Assembly (NCBI RefSeq): GCF_000801105.2
Contig: NC_079518.1
Span: forward strand, 13,400,106 to 13,464,105
Origin: Raphanus sativus
Lineage: Eukaryota > Streptophyta > Magnoliopsida > Brassicales > Brassicaceae
Reading direction: 5' to 3'
DNA length: 64,000 bases
A program made the position numbers and the translations under genes. The notes beneath the pieces were generated by a model, which was not told the origin of the DNA, did not search any database, and saw nothing but the letters and a program-made list of their open reading frames with translations. Each line of letters opens with the position of its first letter. Position 1 is the first letter of the stretch. Positions 32,820-45,577 of this stretch are shown here, in pieces.

Positions 32820-34886
32820 TTATAATCGGACCAAAGACTCTTGAACTCGGTCTTCTCCAACCTTAACTGAGAATCTAATTTTACATGGTATAAATTGGTG
32901 TTATATCAATGAAGCATGGAAATAACAAGATTCATTAACAAGATAAGGATGGATCTACAGAAAATAAGGATCTACTGATACTATAGTGAGTGTAATGTCT
33001 ATCCACATGAGTCTATATTTTTACATGCAAAATGTGAAGTTTTAATATGGGTGATATAATGCATGAAAATCTTATATATCTTAAGTGATGTTTTCAACCG
33101 GTGAAGACGGTCGGCGTTCACTACGTACATCAATGTAAGGAATTCTTTCTGATTTTTGTTATTCAACATATCTTAAAGACACAAAACACAATGATGGATA
33201 AGTTGACACGTGGTGCAAAGACTATATCTTCTACTATAGTTTATGTTGATTCAGTTCCTCCAAGATGGCTCTCAAATCAGAAATCTGCCTAGATTCATTT
33301 TACCTTTTATTGTAGAAAAAAAAATTATATATATACCTTTCCGTTTATTCTTTTTAACAGGAATTGTTTAAAACATTTTTAAAACATATAATACCATATA
33401 ATACGAGTTATTTTCTTGACATTAAAAAATACTACAAATAAAAAGGGAAAATAATGGATTTGAGTATAAATGGTTGAAATGCAGTGGTTGCAGGAATTTT
33501 TGGATGTAGGTGGTTTCAGTTTCTAACGTTATTAAGCGATTTGTACAGCTGGTACAGCGGTTAGAAATTAGTGTGTTTATGGCATATTTGTGACTTGTTG
33601 ATTATGAGACATTGCAACGGTTTAATAAGAAATTATATATATTAACACATTATAATTTGTCTTTTGAACAACACATTATAAAATTATAAAATATAAAAAG
33701 CATAATATTATGATAAAATATAACAATTATTAATTTCATAATTAATAATAATGTTAAATTTATTTATTTATTAAATTTAAATTAATTATAATTTCAATGA
33801 ATTTGTTATCAAGATTTATATACCATGTTTTGAAAGAATATTTTTCTTTTTTATAAATGTATATATCAATGTTTAAAATTATAGTGAATCTTCTTGATTT
33901 AAAGTTTTATATAAAATAATTCGTGACATTGTTAGTGAATTTAAAGTATAAAATTTATACATAATTTTATTTATAATATTTAAATTCTAAAATTTCAATT
34001 ATTTTTTAAACTAGAATTTTTATATTATCTGCAGCCGTCCACAACCGCAAACATTAATTGGAACCAATTTTTAGTTTTAAAAGACTAAAGAATGATTTGA
34101 AGTGATTTGTAATATTTTGTGATTGTTTTAAACAGATAATAACCAATATTAACTATAAAAACTACGTTTGTTTGCAGTTGGTAGCTATGGAAACAGTCGG
34201 ACCCTTGGTCAAAATCGAAGCACTTTGACACGGCATGCCATATCTGACCTGACCCTGGTGGGCTCGCTCCTTATCCTCCACCCCCATTTTTAATTAAATT
34301 TCTCGGGAAAATTGTATTATTTTTTCCTTTTGTATTATTTTTTTTTCAGTTGTTAACCAAAGTACAAACGAAAGAAAGTGTAGACTCGGAAGAAGACTCT
34401 ATTAAGACAAAAAAAAACAAAAACAAATCATAGTCCAAATAATCTTCAGGATTTAACATTGTACTTACTGTATTTAAAGTAAATTTGATTTCAATTGAAT
34501 TATTGGTTAATCAAGTTGTTTGAAAGTGACCAGAACCAAACCGACCGGCTTTCATTTCACTAACAAATTGATGTCTACTGTCCTCTGGTCTGGCAATTTG
34601 GTGTTTCAAGTTTCAAGTTGGAACAAAAAAAAGTCACTGACAAAATCTAAAGTTTTTCTTAATCAGTAAACCAAGTCAAATCAACCGGGAGTTCCAAAAC
34701 CAGCTGCTATGCAAAAAGTACGATAAAAGTTTGATTTAATCTAATCAAAGTCACCACCAATATTCTTTATCACACCTAGAAGAAGTTTCTTAGCTAATTA
34801 AGCGATCAAAAAGCTGATAAGATACATCCTTAAGCGATCAAAAAAGCTGATAAGATACATCCTTATGTCCAGATTGCTAGACAATT
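32820..34886. other. Intergenic, no gene recognised
   Basis: Mostly AT-rich. About 33460-34200 may be an old hAT-like or other DNA element, as GCAGTGGTTGCAGG-like words near 33480 and GTTTGCAGTTGGTAGC near 34168 lie at its two ends, but I could not define termini. The last 90 bases hold the tandem repeat listed separately. Confidence 0.3.
34798..34864. repeat. 33-bp direct tandem repeat downstream of UBP20
   Basis: Two adjacent copies of TTAAGCGATCAAAAA followed by GCTGATAAGATACATCC, differing by one A in a run. They lie just past the UBP20 stop codon (34887), in its 3' UTR or downstream. Confidence 0.85.
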
Positions 34887-37438
34887 TCATGATGTTTTTA
34901 TTTTTTTTTGTGCAGAACCAGATGTAGACATAGGTTCGTCCAACTCTCTATCACGAGGTGGAGGTTTCTTCATGAGGCTTCTTATTAGTAATGGTTCCTT
35001 GCAAGATTCTTCTTCTTCTTGGTTCTTTGTAGTTTCCACTTGTCCGAGTTGAATTCGGAAACTTCCTTCTGCAAAATCATCACAACACAGACCAAGTAAG
35101 TACTCAACTCCATGAGGTTAACACTAATAGAAGAAAACATAAAAACTCAATTAAAAGAATGGTACCCGGCTGTTTTGACGACGAGTCAGGAGAAAAACCA
35201 ACACTAGATGTAGCTTTTTCAATGTCTAAAGAAGAATCTGCTTCTTTCTCGGTGCATGAGTTGTTAGAATCATCATCAGAATCCACAAGCAATTCCATGG
35301 AATAAGAATCCTCATCACTAAACTCTTCCGGTTCAGACAACACATCTTCCTTGGGTTTGTCGGAGTCGGAAACAAAACTCTCTTCTGTCGCGGCATTTAA
35401 TAGGTCAGATAATCCCGCTGAGCCACATCCCTTTTTGGATACATTCTCAGAACTGATTTCAGATGAACACTCCTCGTTGGTATGATCAGAGTCAGACGTT
35501 TGCGAAGAATATTCTGAGCTACTATCTTCGTCGGTCATTGGATGCAATTCTTCAATGGCTGTTGAAAACCATTGAGTCCCGTCTCTTGCATAGAAAAGAA
35601 TATATGAATTCTGTTGTAACACAAAATCTTCATCGACTCTAGTGACCTACCAAGGTTTGTCAAAGTCACAACAAGGGACATATTAATTTATTTGGACTAT
35701 TAGATCAATCAATCAAATTAAGTTGCTAGATGTATCACCTGCTTGTCATTAAACTTATGCCATATCTTTGGGGCTGACCTCACAAAGGAAGAGTAATGAC
35801 CATAAGCTAATGACCCATAATGCTTCACAAGAGCATAAAGATAATATTTTGTAGCAACCTGAAGAAATAAATAAATAAATGTGCTATCTTAGATTAAATA
35901 ACTCTTTAAGTACTTAAAAGGGTGACGAGAGATATATAGTTCGACATACTTGGCCATTGCTCATATATGGTAGCAAGTCTAACTCCAATGGAAACTCGAC
36001 AAAGTTGTAGTTCTTCATCATGAAATATCCATTATTCTTGAATCTCTTCAAGTGGAATGTGATAACCTGTGGCAGATTATGTAGCAAGAGTTGCTTCTCC
36101 TTTGAAACTTTTTCATCACAGTTATCACACGTCATTTGCTCTTCAAGTTTTTCCACACGAGTAAAGGAATCTAGTGCACTTTGAAGGTTATCAAAGTCTT
36201 CAATTTCCAAACTCAACCCAAGAGAATCTTCAAATGTCTCGGAAACATAGTTGCAGTTGCAGCAACGAAGCTGATACATGTTTTAAACTTTTAAACATAT
36301 TGGAAAAAAAACTGCTGGACAAAGTGTATATGGTTAGAGTTGACTTCTTACCTCACTGACGAGACGACCACCAAATATATGTTGAACAAAGTTAACATCA
36401 TTTCGTCGATTCAAACAACATATCTCCAACTTATTTAAAAACGCATGTAGAAACTCATGTGCGTCTTCTTGTTGGTAACACCGGAAGTCAGGTGAAAAAT
36501 CTACATGTTGTAGTAGTTTTATGATTAAATTCAGATCATATATACAATCAAAAATATTATGACAGCAGTTTTTTGATTGAGAAGGATATATACAATTGAG
36601 ATTGTCAAAGAAATAGATCGGAGATATTGAAAATAATGAAGTGGTCGCCAGTGCATAACCGATATGATATCGAAGAGCCCCTATCACACAGAACCTCTCG
36701 TTGCCTAATATAAGATCCAAGTACAAGGTGATGTCAAAATCAAAATTAAAAAGCCACATTGTGAGAGAGAGAGAGAGAGTCTTACAGGTACAAGGATCTT
36801 GATATTGGTATGAGTAGAGACTTTCGATAAGAGGCACTGTGTGAGTGAAACATTGCAAGACCGAGTTAATGAAACAGCTGTTGCCTAGGTTCAAAAGTCC
36901 AGCACCCTATATATACGGACATTGATGTCAAATTGTAATCAGACAAAACCCTAAAACTGAAACAAAAGAAAACCTCATAGTTGAAACGAGTTCAGGGAAG
37001 ACATACAACACGAGTGGATTCCACGATCTTTGGAGGTTCTTGTCTGAATCTCCTCCGCAAGGGTTTGTTCTCTGAGTCAACATCAGTATCGGATCCAGGT
37101 GAAACATTGGGAGACCGTTGTTGGCGATTAGTCGTGGAATCAGACAAACAAATGACCAAGTTTGTATTGTTGCTCTTAGAGTGATTTATAGGCTTGGTGA
37201 CGACTTGAGAATCACTGCACTCGCCGTGCTCAAGACGTAACGGAGAAGACACGATTAGGGTTTCGTTCAACGGAGCGGAAGGAGGCTCGTCTGAGTTACG
37301 AGGCGGAAGTGAGACCTCCTCCGTCGAGAGCGAGGCCTGATTATTACCAATCGACTCGTCTAGGGTTTCGACGGGGTTTGGTATTAACGGCGAACGAGGT
37401 AAAATAGATGAAGAGAACTCCGAATTAGCAACCAGCAT
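34887..37438 (-). CDS. UBP20: Ubiquitin carboxyl-terminal hydrolase 20-like (deubiquitinase)
   Basis: Eight exons on the minus strand: 37438-37007, 36906-36786, 36704-36594, 36500-36352, 36270-35950, 35858-35739, 35646-35166, 35068-34887. Every junction is GT-AG and the frame stays open for 638 residues. UBPs are cysteine proteases that remove ubiquitin from proteins. Visible: a Ser/Pro-rich N-terminus (1-140); the Cys box GLLNLGNSCFINSVLQCF with nucleophile C155; YQQEDAHEFLHAFLNKLE (about 230-247); zinc-finger pairs CCNC (274-277) and CDNC; and the His box YALVKHYGSLAYGHYSSFVR with H399, followed by FND (about 414-416). The C-terminal third is acidic and Ser-rich, the usual variable tail. 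All catalytic residues are present. Arabidopsis UBP20 sits between the PLATZ and PYR1 loci, as here. Intron 2 contains a GA microsatellite (36759-36778). Confidence 0.93.
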
Positions 37439-37898
37439 CCTATTCAGACAAAACCCTAAGATTAAAAATTAGGGTTTCGTCAAGGGGAGGGTTTTGAAAG
37501 ATCGTAAGCTAAGATGCGAAGAAGATTTAGAAGAGGGTTTGAGTGGAGAGGGGAAATCGAGACGCCATCTTTTTTGTCTCTAAAGTATAAGATACGTCGA
37601 ACATCTGATACAGATGCTTCTTATATACGGTACATTTGTTTGAGGTCGGTGGTGGCCACACGTTTGGATTTTGACTCTATCAAGTCAACCATTAATTAAA
37701 TAATTTATTTGTTTTCTTTTGAAACACCTTAAATAACTTATTCGCAATATATACTAAATACATGTAAAAACATTTATATTTAAAATTTTGATTTTTAATA
37801 TCTTGAAATTACAGATTTCATAAAAGCAAAAAGCAATTTTGTTATAGCACACTCAACCATAAATTTTAAAACCAATTGGTAAGATAAGTAAAAAGTAG
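37439..37898 (-). promoter_or_regulatory. UBP20 leader and promoter with facing telo-boxes
   Basis: Two telo-box-like words face each other 10-40 bases upstream of the start codon: AAACCCTAA (37451-37459) and TTAGGGTTT (37469-37477). Such motifs are frequent near the transcription start of plant growth-related genes. Further left is AT-rich sequence up to the LINE insertion at 37899. Confidence 0.5.
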
Positions 37899-38594
37899 AA
37901 GTAATTAGTATCTTTTTTTTTTGGTAAAATGTTAAGCTTACCATTTTCTGAAAAAGAATACACTGTTGTTGTTAAACAACTTATTACAAGAGAAGAACAG
38001 AGAAGCAGAAAGGAAACAGACTAAACAACAACAAACAAATTAAAACAAAGTGACACTATGGCGGAAAGAGACGTCTGATGGAAAGGTAGAGTAGGAGGAG
38101 CGTGTCGCGGCCATCAGCCGGAGGGGCTAAGGACAAAAGACGATCCCTCATAGAGCGGTCAACACACTTGGCGATCGCCGCTGCGGTAGAGGAAACATTC
38201 TTGAAGATACGAATGTTCCTCTCTCTCCACAGACTATAGACGATGACCTGCATTAAAATTTTTAAAAACAGATACAGCACCCGAGCAAGAAGCAATATAT
38301 GGCAGAGCAATGGCGTTTTCCAAAGAGGCGAGTGAATCCGGAGTGGTAGGGAGCAACCAGCCCGTGAAGTGAGACCAAATTGCAGTTGAGAAGGAGCAGG
38401 AGAAGAACAGATGAGCGTGCAATTCATGGTCCAGAGAATATAGGAGACACCGGAGGAACAAAGTTCCAAGTAGCTTTAGATGAGAACTTGGGCAGAAAAG
38501 AGTGAGCACCACTCCGCCAAAGGAAACAATCCTTTCCGCGCAAAGATGATGGTGGCTGTATCGTTGAAAGAACCACCTGCAAGTAATTAGTATC
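37899..38594 (-). mobile_element. 5'-truncated LINE with perfect target duplication
   Basis: A perfect 14-bp duplication, AAGTAATTAGTATC, flanks the element at 37899-37912 and 38581-38594. Between them (37913-38580) is a minus-strand LINE end: a T-run at 37913-37921 is the poly-A tail in reverse, and the coding part gives the reverse-transcriptase zinc-binding end (HLFFSCSFSTAIWSHFTGW) and WRERNIRIFKN, ending RRLFPP. One frameshift separates the two pieces (near 38240-38280). It is 668 bp and truncated at its 5' side, typical of target-primed reverse transcription. Confidence 0.88.
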
Positions 38595-39179
38595 CTCTCC
38601 TTTCTTTAAGAAAAAAAAATTAGTATCCTTGATCGATATGTATCCTCCGACAACTGCAAAATCAGAATCAATGCTAATTTTTTTTCTTCAAGATTTGATT
38701 AATTTTCTCAGTACTATGATACTATCTGCAAATGTTGTATTCGTGCATGCTACATGTTAGTTGTTAATAAAACAAAAAGTACCTTCTACTATTTTTGTAT
38801 AGCTTTACATTTTTAAAAATAAAAAGATTTTGCTGAAAAACATAGAATTGTGGTTCATAATGGGGAATGGAGAGTGAGAGGTTTCTCCGTTCTACTAAGG
38901 GAAAACAGTTTTACTAATATTTTTAAATTGATAAATTTCATTAGAATTCATAATATACACAATAGATTAGTATTTAATTTACCATATATATTATAGTTAC
39001 AAATAAATAAATAAATATGTTTACAACTTTTAGTTGTGCAAAATCGTTAACATATATGACTAGAAATCTTGCAGAATCATAAAAGCTATTATGAGTATTA
39101 ACTATTAACAGTCAAAACACATGTGCCGTAACAGTTGAATCCGATTAAAACTGCCTTTTTCTGCAAACAAACAAAGATT
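38595..39179. other. AT-rich intergenic stretch
   Basis: No gene recognised. Confidence 0.4.
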
Positions 39180-40630
39180 AATACTCGGGGATTCCAGAGG
39201 ACATAAGTGGCCCTAAGTATAAGCTATTTGCATATTTAAAGGATAAGCTATTAGATTGGATTGGCAGATGGCTATCCAAAAGAAGAAAGGAAGTATTAAT
39301 AAAATTTATTCTGCTGGCATTTCCGATCATTAGAGATACGTGAAAAATCAGCGAGTACCATTGCACAATTTCGGTGGAGCTCAAATCCTCCTAAAAGAAA
39401 AATTTATTGGGCTAAATGGGATAAGATGTGCACACCTAGAAATGAAAAAGGAATAGGATTTCATATGATACATGAATTCAATCTAGTCCCTCTTGCAAAA
39501 CAGTTGTGGCGTCTTGTTCAATTCCCAGACTCTCTAGTAGCAAGAGTGTTTAGAGGTAAATACTATCGTCTGAGTTCGCCTTTGCGAATAGGTTCAGTGG
39601 ATAGTCCATCTTATGTGTGGACAAGTCTTTCAGCGGCAAAAAGTTACTACTCTTGGGTATTAGAAACAAAGTGCACTCAAAATACGAGATTAATATGTGG
39701 CAAGATCCTTGGATCCCTTTGACACCAGTAAGGCCGACAAAAGCTACTACACCAATTGTCCATCCAAAAATGACTGTCAGTAATCTTATTGATTTTGAAA
39801 CTAAAGAGTGAGATGTTCAATTACTGGAACAGTATGTTGCTCAGGAAGACATACCAATGATAAGAAGTATGGCCATAAGCTCTACCCACCGCAGTGATAC
39901 TTTTTGCTGGAGCTATACCAACAATGGCCAATATACTGTCAAATCTGGATATTGGGTAGCCACAAATCTATTGAAAGAGAATGTGGAGGAACAAGTTGTA
40001 GAGCCAAGCATAACTAAACTCCTTTGCTTGGAAAGTAAATGCTCCACAAAAATATATGTCATCTTATTTGGCAACTGATCACAGGACAGGTAGCAGTTAC
40101 AAGGAATATGGTTAGAAGAAATATAAGATGCGACAATTATTGTCCTAGATGTGGAGAGCTAGAGGAGACTGTTACTCATGCGATCTTTGAATGTCCACCG
40201 GCCTTGCAAGCATGGGCCTTATCATCTACACCATCTAACTCTCAGATATTTCCTATCTCGAGCATTTATGCTAACATGGATTTTCTATTTTGGAGAAAGA
40301 ACAGCATTACATAACCAGAAAATGACAGGGATCCATATCCTTCGATGATCTGGTACATTTGGAAATCTCGAAATGATAAGCTATTCAGAAGTATAGATAG
40401 AGATCTATTGGAATTGGTAATAATAGTATGAATCCATGTAGCTTAATAACATCAATTCAAAAAATCCTGTAGAAACAGAGAAACCTGTACTTCATTTGAA
40501 GTTTCAGTATAGAAAAAACCATGAGAGACCTTTTCTTCTTACAGCATTATGTCCTGAAGATACCAGAGGCCAAATTTCCAAGGTTCTTCTTCGTCTCGCC
40601 TGCTATGTTCACTATCTCTTATGAATCGAA
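39180..40630 (+). pseudogene. Decayed LINE reverse transcriptase (C-terminal part)
   Basis: Pieces in several frames read as the end of a plant LINE ORF2. About 39200-39330 gives LLDWIGRWLSKRRKEVLIKF. From 39426 comes RNEKGIGFHMIHEFNLVPLA and QLWRLVQFPDSLVARVFRGK, then PSYVWTSLSAAK, WQDPWIPL (about 39700) and a zinc-binding segment DTFCWSYTNNGQYTVKSGYW (about 39900), then CPRCGELEETVTHAIFECPPALQAW (split across lines at 40141-40215 in a third frame). Stops and shifts at about 39720, 39810, 40078 and 40314 break it. The 5' half (endonuclease, RT fingers) is missing. It is an old, dead copy. Confidence 0.8.
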
Positions 40631-40649
40631 TCGCTTAGTCCTGATTTTT

Positions 40650-41151
40650 GACTCTTCTACACTCAGTTCTCCAACTCTTCGTTATTCTTAGTTTGTTCTC
40701 TCAATCACACTCTCTCGTCTCTCGTTTGAATTGTAACAAGAACAGAATTGCACAAAAGAAAAGTTCAGAGATTTGGTAACTCAGTTCGGGATCCGATGTG
40801 GATTCGGTACATCTGGGCCTTGACGGCACAAGCAACACTTCACTAATCACTCTAAGAGTTTTACAAAGAAGATGACCAAGAGACTTTACAATGAACACAG
40901 AAAGCTCAAGAACAAATCTTCCTTCTCTTTCTGATTCTTTGAATCTGTTTTCTTTCTCAGTTGGATGCAGCTAATCTTATCGATAGATCTGACATCTCTT
41001 CTCTCCTTCGATACTTAAAGGAGACCGGTACACTGAATCATAAGCCGATTTGCAATAACCAATCCGGTTATCTACTTCTAATTATTGTACCAACTCGCTA
41101 AGAACTAACTCCGGTTTAGATATTACTTATTGAATGTCACCAATCATAACA
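40650..41151 (-). repeat. Possible solo LTR of a Copia element
   Basis: On the minus strand it begins TGTTATGATTGGTGACATTC at 41151. It contains a TTCATTGTAAAGTCTCTTGG-type stretch and a pyrimidine-poor leader-like region ending near 40650. This resembles crucifer Copia LTRs. I could not confirm the other end or a target duplication, so the call is tentative. Confidence 0.3.
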
Positions 41152-41159
41152 CTATCGAC

Positions 41160-43149
41160 GATAGATCTTGTTGTGCCTGATCAAACATTCATCAAAAATG
41201 TTATAATCTAAAGATGAAGAAGACAAGAGGTTACAGAGTATAAATTGTTTTACCTTTAAGCATTTATAAATTATCTTTATGCAATGAAATTTTTATAAGA
41301 AATATAGTGTATAATATATATATATATATATATATATCCAAATATATTGTATCAGTTTTCTATGAAATATTAAAAATGACTAATATAATAATCTCTTATA
41401 AATTTAATTATGTGTATTTTCATATTTTTAATATGAAATCATTTAAAATTATTATCAATGAGTAAATATTTCATTTAAAATTTTGAATCATATGATTTGA
41501 ATCATTAATTTATATAATTTTCTTATATTTTAGTATGTATATAGATATATTCTTCCAACATATATGTACTTTTTAACTTTTCAAAAACATTATTTTATAT
41601 GCTTCTCTATGCTTCTGACTCTGCCTATCCGTGGAATCTAATATATTTAGCATATGTAAAATTTGTAATTGCCGCCCATAATTGATCGCCCACAACAAAA
41701 TCTCTAATAAAATAAGAAATGATTAGATGTATTTTAGTGGGGCACAGACCAACACCAATTGAAGATCTAGACCAATTATTTGAAGAGATATATAATTAAT
41801 ATATTAGATAATATCAAACTTCTTTTTGTAAAAAGGTTTTCATATTTAATTTTTTAAAATAATAAAAATAAAAATAAAACTAATACAGAAAATAAACCCA
41901 CTAAAACCCAAAAAAACCCGGTTACAGTTCAAAGAAGAACAAAAAAAAAACACAAACAAAGTTGATGCCACCACAGGAAAGAAAAAACAGCTACCATGGA
42001 ACCATTGCCTAAATATGCACCACGAACACGCCACCGAAAAACACAGAAAACACTACAACCAAGCACTAAAAACATCTCAAATGGTGTATCATTTTATCAA
42101 AATGAGAAAAACATCAAAAATGAGGGAAATTCATCCGTAAGGTACTTCATTTTAAGAGAAAAATGATGATATAAACAGTATTCCCACAAATTTGAAGGAA
42201 TACTATTCACAACCTTATTTTGATGTTAATTTTTTTTAATTTACATAATGGTCTTTTACTTTTTGACAATCTTTATTTTATGCATAAACAAAACATTAAC
42301 ACTAACATTATTTTAATAACTTTATATCTAATATGTATATACTGATTAAACTTTTAAAAATATAATTACCAATAGTTAGTTATTAAAATATAATTTATAA
42401 TTTTATAAATTGTAATATATAATTAATATTTTGCTATGCAACAAAAAACATGCATAAAATATGATGTTTACTTGTGTAATATATCCAGTTTCATGACATA
42501 ATATTTGAGAAGTTTCACCTTCAGAAGTTGAAATAGCTGAAGACGAACTATCCGATTCCAAAAGTTTTTAAGTCGGTTAAGACAAATCAAAAATAAAGAA
42601 GTTCATTTCTTTTTTCAAAATATTTTGATTGATCATTTGTGGAAAAAATAGTAATAGTACTGTTCAAGTAAAATTCTACTATTACTTTGCACGTTGTTAT
42701 GTACATTTATTAATGTAATAAATATTTGTTTTTATAAGTTAAAGTTTGGTTAAATTATAGAATTTAAAATAAGTGAATATAATCTAAAATTTTTAAAATT
42801 AAAAATTTTTATTTGCAATAAATAAAAAGTTAAAAAATAAATATAATAATAATTGAAAGGAACGAGAGGAATCATTGGGTAAATCACAGTCTCATTTTGA
42901 GGAAAAAATGATGGAAACCATTGGAAATGTGTTTATTTTAATATTTTTTTGGAAATGTGTTTATTTTAATATTTTTTGTTTAAGAAAGGTTCACAAAATT
43001 TGTTTATTTTAATATTTTTTTTTTTGGAAATGCGTGAACCCCCTTAAGAGTTTTCAATGGAGATGCTCTAATACCTTAACTTGAAATCTAATAATGAAAT
43101 ATATATTATAATAAAAAAATAAATAAAGAAAGGCAAAGATATGTTAACA

Positions 43150-43184
<35 letters not shown>

Positions 43185-43672
43185 ATTAACACTGTAACAA
43201 CTCGATGTAACCAGAGGCATATTTGCCAATTGTTTCATGATAATCAACCGTGATATTGCTAACTAAGTAAGATTTACTCTTTCGTTTCAGAAACATCTAT
43301 ATTCTAGAAAAATATATTTTTTAAAAAATATATTATTCACTTTTTAATAATATTTAATGGAAAATTGTAAATTTTAAAAGAATTAATAATATTTATTGAA
43401 TTTTTATTGTCTAAAAATTATAAAGTTTGATATTTGCAAAAATAATATATTTACAATCAAATTTTAATATACTTTTTATATATATAAAAATATAAATATA
43501 TATTTTTTGAAATGAAAATAGTATAAAATAGTGGAAGACACGTGCCCTTATTTCTGTTACTGTAGATCTATCCTTGGCTGACAGTATGGGCAGTGTCGAG
43601 GTGGGCTGAATATTACTATGCATTTAAGACGGCACCGACTTTTTAAAAGAGCGGAACGCGAGCATCCCCTAG
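41160..43672. other. AT-rich intergenic stretch with microsatellites
   Basis: Contains a TA microsatellite (about 41313-41337), short tandem copies of GGAAATGTGTTTATTTTAAT (about 42934-43030) and a second TA run (43150-43187). MITE-like words (AATGGAGATGCTCTAA, about 43057) suggest an old element end. No gene recognised. Confidence 0.4.
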
Positions 43673-44407
43673 TCTATATTTGAGAAGTGATTTGCCACAT
43701 GTCTTCTCTACAATCGTTTTCACAAAAAAAATTGTGACGTGGCTATTAATATTGATGACATGTCATATGATTAAATATGACATGGACAATTACATTTAAT
43801 GCTAATACATATTTTTGGAAATCTTTTTAGAATATGGAAATAACTCATATATTACATTTAATATTGATCTATATTTTTGGTAAACTTTGTAGAATATGGT
43901 AATAACTCATAAATCATCACTAAAATAAATATATTCAAATATGATATTTTGAATTTCGAAATATTATATAATTTAACTTTTATAATAATAAAATTTTTAT
44001 TATCTAAAATTTTCTAAATTTTCTGAATTAAAAAAAAAAAATCGTAATATCATTAGTTTCTTTTAGATATCTACAAATTATATAAATATTATTTAGTTTT
44101 AAATTTTGATAACTATACAATTTTATATGATTTTTAGTAATTTTGTACAAGTTGATTTAATAATTTAACCAAATGAAATAAATAATTTTTTTATCTAAGA
44201 TTTTAACTTTATATATATACATATATATTCTTAAATATAATATAAAATAAAAAAAATATTTTCTCTTAATTTTATGCTTAATTAATGATATTTATATTAA
44301 TTATTAGTCAAAATAATAAAATATATAATATTAATAAATTACATTTTAAAATATAAAATTTAACTTTTAAAAATTCATCACTACACATGGTGCATGAAAA
44401 CACCTAG
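43673..44407 (+). mobile_element. Helitron-like element, left member of a tandem pair
   Basis: It begins TCTATATTTGAGAAGTGATT and ends ATGGTGCATGAAAACACCTAG at 44407, matching the known 5' and 3' ends of a common crucifer Helitron family. The base before the TC is G, not A, so the left border is less secure. About 735 bp, very AT-rich, no ORF. Confidence 0.6.
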
Positions 44408-45069
44408 ATTAATAATTGTGACATAGCTACTAAAATTGATGACATGTCTTATAGATTAATATGACATGGACAATTATATTTAATGTTAATTTATATTTTT
44501 GATGAAATTTTAAAATATGGTAATATCTCATATATTATATTTATTATCGATTTATATTTTTGGACTTTTAAAAATATGGCAATAACGCATAAATCATCAT
44601 TAAAATAAATATATTCAATTATGGCATTTCAAATTTTGAAATAACATTTAAATTAAAAATATTTCAAAAATATATACATATTTTTAGAAAATTATAAAAT
44701 TAAATCATAAAACAAATTAAATCGTAAAATCATTAGTTTCTTATATATTTACAGATTTTATAAATATTGTTTAATTTTAATTTTTGACAATTCTGAAATT
44801 TTACATATTTATTTAATATATTTAATTAAAATAAATAGATAGAAAAATCTACCTAATATTATAATTTTAAATATATACATGCACATTCTTAAATATAATT
44901 CAAAATAAACAAAATTGGTTTTATCTTAATTTTAATGTTCAGTTAAATCAAATTTATACTAAAATATTGATAAGTAAAAAGAATAAATTAAAAATAAATA
45001 TAATTTATATTTATCTTTTAAAAAATATTTTAAAATTCTTTTACTGCACATGGTGCAGGAAACACCCAG
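44408..45069 (+). mobile_element. Helitron-like element, right partial copy
   Basis: From about 44417, AATTGTGACATAGCTAC... repeats the sequence that starts at 43731 in the left copy. It ends TGGTGCAGGAAACACCCAGT, where CTAG has become CCAG. It lacks the first 58 bases of the left copy. Period about 665-690 bp. Confidence 0.55.
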
Positions 45070-45546
45070 TATCTTTGTAAAAACATTTACACATTATTTC
45101 TTTTCCTGCATTTTCAGTTTTCTCTTTCGATTTGTTCCATACATGGCCAAAGATCGGTCATGGAAATTAAGGGATTATGTACAGTTACTACGTAAATTAA
45201 AATGTTAGTAAATTTGGATTTAGTAATTTTGGGAGTTTAATACTTAATATTATTAGTTTTTTTTGACTAAGTTAATATTATTAGTTCTTATAAATTTTGG
45301 ATCATATGTCAATGTTTGATGTAGCTATGTCGGGTACTGGTTCTATATATGGCTACGAAACATAATCGTTTTATAGCTTTTTATGGTTAACACTATAACA
45401 ATTATGAAACAACAGAATTTCATATCGCTAGCTAAATCTTACAACAAACTAAACAAACTTCTAACCATTTTATGGAGCCTTATTTCACCAGAGTCCAACT
45501 TGTAAGCTCAAGAAAAGAGCTGTGATCGTGAAAAAGAGAGGAAGAC

Positions 45547-45577
45547 TGTGTCACACATGTAATCGATGTGTGACACA
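45547..45577. repeat. Perfect 12-bp inverted repeat with 7-nt loop
   Basis: TGTGTCACACAT (45547-45558) and its exact reverse complement ATGTGTGACACA (45566-45577) are separated by seven bases. It lies in the probable 5' LTR of the Sirevirus-like element, near its suspected left edge. Confidence 0.9.

Noticed and set aside
41846..42034. Minus-strand Phe-rich frame
   Set aside because: Low-complexity A-rich sequence on the other strand explains it.
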